DNA of 6,445 bases, taken from contig JAUWDL010000083.1 of assembly GCA_030608825.1 (NCBI GenBank), forward strand, positions 1 to 6,445, in the 5' to 3' direction. Positions within the stretch are counted from its first letter, which is position 1. Every line of letters starts with the position of its first letter. The position numbers and the translations under genes were made by a program. Below the pieces are notes generated by a model. That model had not been told where the DNA came from. It did no database searches and was given only the letters and a program-made list of their open reading frames with translations. The stretch is from Gemmatimonadales bacterium (GTDB lineage: Bacteria; Gemmatimonadota; Gemmatimonadetes; Palauibacterales; Palauibacteraceae). This document shows positions 1 through 5,900 of the stretch, piece by piece.

Positions 1-1
1 C

Positions 2-229
2 CAGCGCGCCGTCGAGCTGGATCCGGAGAGCGCCACGGCCTACGTCTACCTGGGCGAGTCGTTCAACTACCTGGAGCGCTGGGAGGAGGCGCTGGATTCT
101 CTGCGCAAGGCCGTTGAGATCAAGCCGAGCACGCGCGCCTATTACGTCATGGGCATCGTCTACGACCGCCTGCAGCAGCCCGATCGGGCCGCCGAGATGT
201 ACCGCCGCTCCCGCGAGAACTCGGGCTGA
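2..229 (+). CDS. TPR-repeat protein, C-terminal end (partial at left edge)
   Basis: The frame is open from the window edge and ends at TGA 227-229, leaving 75 residues of the C-terminus. The visible part looks like tetratricopeptide repeats. It begins QRAVELDPESATAYVYLGES, then has W-E-E-A-L..L-R-K-A-V-E-I-K-P, and then a second helix pair with Y-Y-V-M-G-I-V-Y-D and A-A-E-M-Y-R-R-S. The recurring Ala/Leu/Tyr spacing and the A-x-E-x-x-P turn ending each repeat are typical of TPRs, which form superhelical protein-binding scaffolds. What this protein binds cannot be told, because the N-terminal part, where any signal peptide or catalytic domain would lie, is outside the window. It converges on the DUF445 gene, with a hairpin between the two. 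The TPR assignment is solid and the function is unknown. Confidence 0.85.
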   Translation, partial: QRAVELDPESATAYVYLGESFNYLERWEEALDSLRKAVEIKPSTRAYYVMGIVYDRLQQPDRAAEMYRRSRENSG

Positions 230-236
230 GCCGCCG

Positions 237-296
237 AGCCGATCAGGATCGTGATCGGCCGAAGAGCAGCGCAGTCAGCCGACCAGGATCGTGATC
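237..296. repeat. 20-bp tandem-type direct repeat at the 3' end of the DUF445 gene
   Basis: Positions 237-256 and 277-296 match at 19 of 20 bases (T243 versus C283), with a 40-bp period. The right copy encodes the last residues and stop of the DUF445 protein on the minus strand. The left copy lies just past that stop. This looks like a local duplication of the gene's 3' tip. In the left copy the half reading TGATC pairs with the flanking GCCGATCA to form the hairpin at 238-259. Confidence 0.6.
238..259. terminator. Hairpin between convergent genes, possible bidirectional terminator
   Basis: A perfect 8-bp inverted repeat (GCCGATCA at 238-245, TGATCGGC at 252-259) encloses a 6-nt loop. It lies in the 45-bp gap between the TPR gene stop (229) and the DUF445 gene stop (275), where both transcripts would end. 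The position suits a terminator serving both strands. However, no run of T follows on either strand, so it does not meet the standard intrinsic-terminator pattern. It could instead be a transcript-stabilising 3' stem, or could result from the local duplication described at 237-296. Confidence 0.4.
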
Positions 297-1837
297 CCCA
301 CGAGTACCGTGCCGATGACCCCGCCGAGGACGTAGCCGAGACGCACGATCAGCTTCAGTTCCTGCTCGGTTACCGAGCGGACCAGCGTCTCGAGCTGAGC
401 GAGAGGGTAATCGCGGATCTTCTCTTCGACCCTTTCGGCGACGCGCACGCGCGAGGCGATCTCGGGAACCTGACGGGTGATCCAGCTCCAGATGTGCGGG
501 GACAGAGTGCTACCCAGCCGAGCGGCCGCGTCCTCTCCCAGAAGATGGCCCGGTCGTCCGATGGGCCGCGTCAGAGCCCACCGCACGGTCGGTTCTCTCG
601 CGGCTCGGATCATTTGCCGACCGGGCTCGGTTCCCAGCGCAGCGGCGATCCAGCTTCCGAGGCGTGCCGCCGGCAGATTGCGCAGGGCATCGGCCCAGCT
701 GCGTTCTCCCACGCGTCCCACCGTCTCCTCGGCCTGATCCAGGAGGAACTCGCGGGCCGACGGATCGCGCGCCGTCCGGACGATCCACTCCGCCAGGGCC
801 TCTCGCGCGCTCTCCACCTGCGGTTCGTCCGGGCTGCCGAGGACGCTGACGATCGGGCGGCGCAGGAACTCGACGATCGTCTCGTTCACCCCCCTCGCGA
901 TGGCGTCCTGCACCTCTGATTCGCGCAGCAACTCGCTCAGGCGGTCAGCACCTTCCGCCTCGAGCGTGTCGATCACGCGAAGGACGGTCTCCTCCGTGAT
1001 GATCAGCTTGGCGATCACCCTCTGGTGGAAGCGCAGGTCGGACATGAACCGATCCAGGAGCTGCCGCACCACCTTCTCGACGCGCTCCCTGGCCTCGGGG
1101 TCCTCGAGGAGACGGCCCAGCTTCTCCAACGCCAGGGGTAGATAATCCTGGGTGGCGTGCTCGACCGTCGCTACGAGCCGCGCCGGGATGATCTCCTCGA
1201 GCGTACGGCCGGGGCGAAGCAGCTCCGCGCCCAGCCGTTCGAGGTGTCGGTCCACCGTCGTCTCCAGGGCGGGCGAGTCGACCAGCTCGCCGAGCCACTC
1301 ACCGGCTCGTTCGCGCAGAGCGTGGACCCTCTCTTCGTCGAGTGTCTCGGACAGGCGCTCGTCTTCCAGGAGATCGGCCGAAGCCTCCAGGAGCTGTTCG
1401 GCTTCCGCCGCGAAGCCGGGGGAGGCCAGTCCGGAGAGCGCCCGCTCGACGAGCTCGTCGAAGACCTGACCCAGCAGGGACTCGGCTTACTCGAGCACTC
1501 GATCTGGGAGGATCTCGGACAGGGCGGGGTTCTCCTCCTCGATCAGAGCCGCGAGGATCTCACGGATTCTCGTCTCGAAGGTCTCCCGCAGCTCCTCATC
1601 CTGGAGCTCCGCTGCCAGGTCGTCGGCGGTGAGCAACCGGGTCCCGACCGCCCGTCCGACGGCGCTGGCCAGTCGCGCCTGGTTCTTCGGCAGAGCTCCC
1701 TGCATCCATGAGATGGCTCGACCGAACAGGCGTGGCGGTTCATAGGGGTGGAAGAGCATCCAGATGGCCAGGCGGTTGGTGACGCCGCCGGCCAGAGCGC
1801 CGAAGAAGATCGTCAGGAGGGCGCGAGCCCAGGTCAT
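275..1837 (-). pseudogene. DUF445 family membrane protein, interrupted by an in-frame TAA
   Basis: Reading from ATG 1837-1835, the first 116 residues carry the DUF445 (PF04286; YjiN/YheB type) N-terminus. There is a hydrophobic segment at about 4-29 and the motif G-V-T-N-R-L-A-I-W-M-L-F-H-P-Y-E-P at 18-34, then G-A-L-P-K-N-Q-A-R-L-A near 47-57. A TAA at 1489-1487 stops this frame. Past it, the same frame stays open for 403 more residues to TGA 277-275. This part is helical and rich in Glu, Arg and Leu, and ends in a hydrophobic segment (G-Y-V-L-G-G-V-I-G-T-V-L-V-G-I-T-I-L-V-G). Read through, the product would be 520 residues, longer than the roughly 380-430 usual for the family. The family is membrane-anchored and its function is unknown. 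The start overlaps the upstream lipoprotein stop (ATGA), with GGAGAG 9 nt ahead at 1852-1847. The first ATG or GTG after the TAA is GTG 1255, which would leave 77 codons of good coding sequence unused. DUF445 identity is confident. Whether the stop is real is not. Confidence 0.8.
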
Positions 1838-2853
1838 CGGCTTCGGCTCTCCACGCCGAGGCCCGAGGCGGGCTGCCCGCTGCCGAGGATCTCGAGTCTG
1901 CCCTGGATGGCGAAGGGGCGGGTCATCCGCTCGTTCCGAAGGCCTCCAGCCGCGGAGTCCTCCGGCAGGGGCTCCATACGGAAGCGGGCCGTGATCCCGG
2001 CCTCTGGAAGCTCGATGAGCCAGCGCGCCAGTGCCCGGCTCACATCCTCCGGAGGCTGCACGAGCACGTCCGTCCACTCGTTGCCGATCGAGCCCACCCA
2101 GGTCCAGGCTATCGCCGTCGAGTCCGGGTCGTCCGCATCTCGTGCGACGAGGAGACCGTTGTTGAGCGAGTCGACCAGGAGGAACAGCTGCGTCCTGAGG
2201 CCCACCACCATCGACGCCGGCAGGCTGTCGGAGCCTGGGTTCGGCGCGGTGTCCTCGGAGGCCTCCGTCCGGAGGCGCGCGGAGCGCCGCAGCACGAGCA
2301 ACCCGTTTTGCAGGGAGTCGCCCTGCTGCACCTGGGCGAGCAACAGGGCCTCCCTCTGGCCGGTCTCGCCCGTCCATTCGGCCACCAGCTCACCCGGCGT
2401 TAGCCGGAACTCGCTCGAATTGTCCCGATACACCAGGCCTGCGACCTCCCCTCCCTCGGCGGCCATCACTCGCCAGGGGCCGCCCGGAAGGATCCTCCAG
2501 GCCGCCCTCGGAACCGGCAGTCTGTCTCGAAGGGGGGCCAAGGGCCGCCACGAGCCGCCGCTCTCCAGCCAGCCGCCGTAGGATCGTTCCAGGTACTTTT
2601 CCGTAGTGCGGTTGACGAACCTCGCGAACAGCCGCAGCGGCCGTGGAGAGAAGCCCACGAAAGCCACCTCGGTGGAGTACTCGGCAGGCGAAATCGCCAC
2701 CCGCTCCGCTTCCGTCGACAGATCGGGATGGACCTCCAGCGGAGGCTCGATCTCCTCGGAGCACGCCAGCGCGAGCGCCAGGGCGGGCAGGCAGGCGAGC
2801 GTCGCGCGCCGCGGCGGAATGGACCGCCCTTGTCGAGGAGAATCGAGTGTCAT
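1834..2853 (-). CDS. Predicted lipoprotein of unknown function
   Basis: This 339-residue protein starts at ATG 2853-2851, with GAGG five bases upstream (2862-2859). The N-terminus has Arg at 7, 10, 15 and 16, then a hydrophobic stretch ending L-A-L-A-C-S-E-E with Cys31. This fits a lipoprotein signal peptide, although Ala rather than Leu sits at -3. The mature part (about 308 residues) has no membrane segment and looks beta-rich, with many Trp and alternating hydrophobic residues, so it is probably periplasmic or outer-membrane anchored. Two related segments, D-S-L-Q-N-G-L-L-V-L-R (179-189) and D-S-L-N-N-G-L-L-V-A-R (228-238), suggest an internal repeat or two similar lobes. I do not recognise a family. 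A two-lobed lipocalin-like fold is conceivable but is only inference. The stop overlaps the DUF445 start by ATGA, so the two are probably co-translated. An in-frame GTG at 2931 would add 26 residues ahead of the signal peptide and is unlikely to be the start. Confidence 0.75.
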   Translation of the reverse strand: MTLDSPRQGRSIPPRRATLACLPALALALACSEEIEPPLEVHPDLSTEAERVAISPAEYSTEVAFVGFSPRPLRLFARFVNRTTEKYLERSYGGWLESGGSWRPLAPLRDRLPVPRAAWRILPGGPWRVMAAEGGEVAGLVYRDNSSEFRLTPGELVAEWTGETGQREALLLAQVQQGDSLQNGLLVLRRSARLRTEASEDTAPNPGSDSLPASMVVGLRTQLFLLVDSLNNGLLVARDADDPDSTAIAWTWVGSIGNEWTDVLVQPPEDVSRALARWLIELPEAGITARFRMEPLPEDSAAGGLRNERMTRPFAIQGRLEILGSGQPASGLGVESRSR

Positions 2854-2994
2854 CAGAGCCTCGGGGTCGCGGCCGGCGGCGAGCGCCGAAATGCGGACCA
2901 CAACATACGTTCGCGGCCTACCGCCTCGCACGGGGCACGCCTATCTTGCCGGCCACTGCAGGCCATCTTCGCAAACCCATCGGCGAGTCGGAGC
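2854..2994. promoter_or_regulatory. Divergent intergenic region, lipoprotein/symporter
   Basis: These 141 bases separate the starts of the minus-strand lipoprotein gene and the plus-strand symporter, so promoters for both should lie here or in the adjoining coding ends. I see no convincing -35/-10 pair on either strand. A GGCC-ACTGCA-GGCC motif around a CTGCAG palindrome (2951-2964) is the only symmetric element, and it could be chance in such GC-rich DNA. Confidence 0.35.
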
Positions 2995-4287
2995 GTGCAA
3001 CTCTATACGAAGATCGCGATCGCCCTGATTCTCGGCGTTCTCCTCGGGTTGGTGGCGAACATCTTCCATGTGGAGTGGCTCGTCACGGCTCTCGTCGCCA
3101 TCGAGCCGGCCGGCACCGCCTGGATTCGCCTCATCACCATGGTGGTCATTCCCCTCGTCGTGGCCAGCCTCGTCGTCGGCACCGCGACCATTGGGGACAT
3201 CACCAAGCTCGGCCGGATCGGCGGGAAGACGATGGCTTTCTACCTCACCACGACGGCGATCGCCGTCTCGATCGGTCTGCTGGTGAGCAACCTGATCTCT
3301 CCAGGCTCCCACATGGATCCGGCCGCCCTGGAAAGCCTCCGGTCGACCTACCTCACCGAGGGGGCGAGCCGCGTCGAGATCGCTCAGCAGGCTCCCGGCC
3401 TCGTCGAAGTCCTGCTGGAGATGATTCCTCGAAACCCGGTCCAGGCGATGGCCTCCGGGGACATGCTGCCGATCATCTTCTTCGCGATCTTCTTCGGGGC
3501 GGCCCTGTCGGTCCTCCCGGAGAGGCGCAAGGCGCCGCTGGTCGGCGTCTTCGAGGGAGTGAACGACGCGGCGATGGTGATGATCCACTGGATCATGAAG
3601 CTCGCGCCCTACGCCGTCTTCGCTCTGATCGGCGCGGTGATCGCCCGCTTCGGGGCGGATGTGTTGGGGAGCCTCCTCGTGTACATGCTCACCGTGCTCG
3701 GAGGGCTGGCGCTGCACCTGACGCTCACCTATCCGGCGGCGTTGCGCTTCCTCGCTCACGTGAAGCCGCTGGCCTTCTTCAGGCGCATACGCGAGGTGCC
3801 CCTGATCGCTTTCTCGACCTCCAGCTCCAACGCGACGCTGCCGGTGACGATGGAGGTGGCCGAGGAGAAGCTGGGCGTGAGCAAGGAAGTCTCGAGCTTC
3901 GTGCTACCGCTCGGCGCGACGATCAACATGGACGGCACGGCGCTCTATCAGGCCGTGGCCACCATGTTCATCGCTCAGGTCCTGGTCGGGGACATCTCCC
4001 TGGTCGCGCAGCTGGGCATCGTCCTCACGGCGACGCTGGCCTCGATCGGGGCGGCCGGCGTGCCTTCGGCGGGTATCATCATCCTGATCGTCGTGCTGCA
4101 GCAGGCCCTTCCGCCGGGCGTGGACCCAGCGATCGGCATCGCGCTCATCCTCGGCGTGGACCGGATTCTGGACATGGTCCGGACCGCCGTGAACGTGACC
4201 GGCGACCTGACCGCCGCCACGGTGATCTCCCGCTCCGAGGGGGGGGTGCTGCTCGCGTCGTCCGATGAGGTTCCCGTCACTTCCTGA
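2995..4287 (+). CDS. Dicarboxylate/amino acid:cation symporter (SDF/DAACS, GltP/GltPh type)
   Basis: This 430-residue inner-membrane transporter is predicted to move acidic amino acids or C4-dicarboxylates inward with Na+ or H+. The core family landmarks are present. HP1 has S-T-S-S-S-N-A-T-L-P (274-283), TM7 has L-P-L-G-A-T-I-N-M-D-G-T (304-315), HP2 has A-A-G-V-P-S-A-G (353-360), and TM8 has D-R-I-L-D-M-V-R-T-A-V-N-V-T-G-D (389-404). By motif alignment, D389, D393, R396, T397, N400 and D404 match GltPh D390, D394, R397, T398, N401 and D405. R396 is the residue that binds a carboxylate side chain, which argues against a neutral amino acid carrier. The intact N-M-D-G-T and D404 fit sodium coupling. 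GltPh Arg276 is Ser276 here. The start chosen is GTG 2995, because M-Q-L-Y-T-K-I-A begins the first membrane helix and gives a family-typical length. Its ribosome site is poor (GGAG ends one base before GTG). The frame is open further upstream, but that stretch overlaps the opposite-strand lipoprotein gene. Exact substrate is uncertain. Confidence 0.93.
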   Translation: MQLYTKIAIALILGVLLGLVANIFHVEWLVTALVAIEPAGTAWIRLITMVVIPLVVASLVVGTATIGDITKLGRIGGKTMAFYLTTTAIAVSIGLLVSNLISPGSHMDPAALESLRSTYLTEGASRVEIAQQAPGLVEVLLEMIPRNPVQAMASGDMLPIIFFAIFFGAALSVLPERRKAPLVGVFEGVNDAAMVMIHWIMKLAPYAVFALIGAVIARFGADVLGSLLVYMLTVLGGLALHLTLTYPAALRFLAHVKPLAFFRRIREVPLIAFSTSSSNATLPVTMEVAEEKLGVSKEVSSFVLPLGATINMDGTALYQAVATMFIAQVLVGDISLVAQLGIVLTATLASIGAAGVPSAGIIILIVVLQQALPPGVDPAIGIALILGVDRILDMVRTAVNVTGDLTAATVISRSEGGVLLASSDEVPVTS

Positions 4288-4308
4288 CCGGAGTAGCCGC
4301 CTGACCGC

Positions 4309-4698
4309 TCAGCGACCAGAGCGGAGCACGGGGCCGACGGTACCGTCGAGACGCTGAAGCAAGCGCTCGATCCGCCTCCTGTTCACGCCCAGGTCCCCTT
4401 TTCCGACTCGCGACTCCGAGCGAGCCTCCACGCGTGTCAGCCCGTTCTCGTCCAGGGAAACCCAGATCGTGAGGTCGTCTCGAAGCCGGAGCACGGGAGC
4501 AGCGCAGATCACGGTCATCAGCCCGAGCTCCTCGTCCGCGTGGACCAGCTTCCAGCCGCGCCGCTGGTGGACCTGGTCGAGAAGCGAATCCCAGACGTCG
4601 GCGAACGGGGCGGCGTAGAGCCGGAAGTCGGGCCCACCGGGGGTCCGCGTGTCCGCCACGTTCTCCGTCAACCAGCGCGAAAGAGTGGGCTTGGTCAT
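4309..4698 (-). CDS. DUF1499 domain protein
   Basis: This is a 129-residue soluble protein beginning M-T-K-P-T-L-S-R-W-L and ending at TGA 4311-4309. The central part has W-D-S-L-L-D-Q-V (36-43) and W-K-L-V-H-A-D-E (49-56). The C-terminal part has R-D-D-L-T-I-W-V-S-L (73-82), then R-V-E-A-R-S-E-S-R-V-G-K-G-D-L-G-V-N-R-R-R-I at 89-110. The S-R-V-G-x-x-D-L-G-V-N-x-R-R-I stretch is the hallmark I associate with DUF1499 (PF07386), whose biochemical function is not known. No signal peptide or membrane segment is seen. The frame extends upstream to 4884, but that extension is Arg/Pro-rich and has no good start. ATG 4698 has only a weak ribosome site. It converges on the symporter gene with a 21-bp gap, and diverges from the nucleotidyltransferase across 200 bp. 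Confidence 0.75.
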   Translation of the reverse strand: MTKPTLSRWLTENVADTRTPGGPDFRLYAAPFADVWDSLLDQVHQRRGWKLVHADEELGLMTVICAAPVLRLRDDLTIWVSLDENGLTRVEARSESRVGKGDLGVNRRRIERLLQRLDGTVGPVLRSGR

Positions 4699-4898
4699 GT
4701 CATCTGTGTGAGCCGCCTGCGTCCTCGGATTCGGTTGCTGGCGAACTTCGGCTCGGGTACGTTGCCGAGTCGTCGGTCGCTCAGGACGGAGCGGTCGACC
4801 GGAAGCCCCGCGCGACGGGTCCCTCCGACATCCGCGTGTGCCTCGGTCCGCGACGCGATGAAAGCTACAGGCCCCGAGAAACAAACGACGAGAGCGGC
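4699..4898. promoter_or_regulatory. Divergent intergenic region, DUF1499/nucleotidyltransferase
   Basis: This 200-bp gap must supply promoters in both directions. On the plus strand, TTGCTG (4735-4740) and TACGTT (4758-4763) are separated by exactly 17 bases, but each matches the sigma-70 consensus at only three of six positions, so this is a weak candidate. A perfect 10-bp palindrome CGGTCGACCG at 4792-4801 lies downstream of it and could be an operator half-site pair, or chance. GAGAG at 4890-4894, four bases before ATG 4899, is the likely ribosome site of the nucleotidyltransferase. Confidence 0.3.
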
Positions 4899-5900
4899 AT
4901 GCAAGCCATTATACCACTGGCAGGAAAGGGGACGCGAGTAAGGCCCCACACGCACTCGACGCCCAAGCCGCTGCTGCGGGTGGCGAACAGGCCGGTGCTC
5001 GAGTACGTGGTCGATCAGCTCGTCGACGTGGGAGTGACGGAGCTTATCTGCATCACCGGCCACCTGTCGGATCAGATCGAGGAGTATCTGGACCGAGAGT
5101 ATCCGGATCTCCAGAAGCGATACGTGGAGCAGGTCGAGCAGCGTGGGACCGCGGACGCGATCCGCCTCGCCGAGCCCTTCGTGTCGGGTCCCGTCCTCAT
5201 CGTCTTCGTCGACACGATCTTCGACGCCGACCTGTCCGTCATCGAGTCGCGACCTGCAGATGCCGGGATCATCTGGGCGAAGGAGGTCGAGGACTACCAG
5301 CGCTTCGGCGTGATCGTCACGGACGCCGAAGGGTACATGGAGCGGATCGTAGAGAAGCCGTCGGAGCCGATATCCCGCCTCGCGAACATCGGTGTCTACT
5401 ACATCCGCGATCACGTGCTGATGTTCGAAGGGATCGCGCACGTCATGGCCGCGGAGACTCCGCTGGGGGAGTACTTTCTCACCGATGCCTTCCAATACAT
5501 GATCGATCATGGCGCCAGGATCTTCACCGCCGAGGTGGGAGGCTGGTACGATTGCGGCAAGATCGAGACACTCCTCTCCACGAACCGGGAGATGCTGGCT
5601 CGATCGATGGGTCCCGGCGGCGAGCTCGTCGGGATCGCCGAAGATGTGACCCTGGAGGGGGCCGAGTTGGGTCCGAACGTGAGCATCGCCCGGGGTAGCG
5701 TCGTGCGGCGAAGCCGACTGCGGGACTGCATCGTGGGGGCCGACAGCACGATCGAGGAGTGCGATCTGCGGGACTCGGTCATCGGCAACCACGCGACAGT
5801 CGTTGGGATTACGGGCACGGTCAACCTGGGAGATCACTCGGAAGTTACTGTCAGAACATACGTCGAGGCACAGGCGAAAGCCGGCGAAGGGCAGGAATGA
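4899..5900 (+). CDS. Sugar-1-phosphate nucleotidyltransferase with C-terminal left-handed beta-helix
   Basis: This 333-residue cytosolic enzyme is predicted to join a sugar-1-phosphate to an NTP, giving an NDP-sugar and pyrophosphate, for polysaccharide or glycan precursor supply. The N-terminal Rossmann-like domain (about 1-235) has the nucleotide-binding loop L-A-G-K-G-T-R-V-R-P with P-K-P-L (7-25), Q-R-G-T-A-D-A (81-87), the metal-binding Asp at V-D-T (D105), R-F-G-V-I-V (135-140), V-E-K-P (151-154), N-I-G-V-Y (163-167) and G-W-Y-D-C-G-K (215-221). Residues about 245-325 show the I/V-G-x-x-x-x hexapeptide pattern of a left-handed beta-helix (V-S-I-A-R-G-S-V-V, C-I-V-G-A-D-S-T-I, S-V-I-G-N-H-A-T-V). 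This is the COG1208/COG1209 architecture seen in glucose-1-phosphate thymidylyltransferase-like and GlmU-like enzymes. Base and sugar specificity cannot be read from the sequence. The usual Gly before the metal Asp is Val104, and the usual D-x-G-T is D-C-G-K. The stop overlaps the next gene by ATGA, so the two form an operon. Confidence 0.9.
   Translation: MQAIIPLAGKGTRVRPHTHSTPKPLLRVANRPVLEYVVDQLVDVGVTELICITGHLSDQIEEYLDREYPDLQKRYVEQVEQRGTADAIRLAEPFVSGPVLIVFVDTIFDADLSVIESRPADAGIIWAKEVEDYQRFGVIVTDAEGYMERIVEKPSEPISRLANIGVYYIRDHVLMFEGIAHVMAAETPLGEYFLTDAFQYMIDHGARIFTAEVGGWYDCGKIETLLSTNREMLARSMGPGGELVGIAEDVTLEGAELGPNVSIARGSVVRRSRLRDCIVGADSTIEECDLRDSVIGNHATVVGITGTVNLGDHSEVTVRTYVEAQAKAGEGQE

Noticed and set aside
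275..1255. Stand-alone gene starting at GTG 1255 (326 residues)
   Set aside because: The same frame upstream of 1255 remains good coding sequence, in the helical DUF445 style, for 77 codons back to the TAA at 1487. GTG 1255 lies inside continuous protein (T-T-V-D-R-H-L), so it is the back part of the interrupted DUF445 gene rather than an independent gene.
1748..2581. Plus-strand frame of 277 residues opposite the lipoprotein and DUF445 start
   Set aside because: It is antisense to two better-supported genes, and its product is Ser/Arg/Pro-rich without recognisable domains.
2643..4268. Long plus-strand frame of 541 residues
   Set aside because: It runs out of frame through the symporter gene and antisense to the lipoprotein. 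Its product is Arg/Gly/Asp/His-rich low-complexity sequence with no motifs, as expected for an alternative-frame shadow in GC-rich DNA.
4283..4307. Direct repeat CCTGACCG at 4283-4290 and 4300-4307
   Set aside because: Only 8 bp, with one copy including the symporter stop codon. Short repeats like this are expected by chance in GC-rich sequence.
4335..4348. Perfect 14-bp palindrome CGACGGTACCGTCG downstream of the symporter
   Set aside because: It lies inside the DUF1499 coding region, has no loop and no following T-run, so I do not call it a terminator. An operator role inside a gene end is unsupported.
4699..4884. N-terminal extension of the DUF1499 protein to TTG 4884
   Set aside because: The added 62 residues are Arg/Pro-rich, unlike the rest of the protein. 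They would need a TTG start and would nearly reach the opposite gene's ribosome site.
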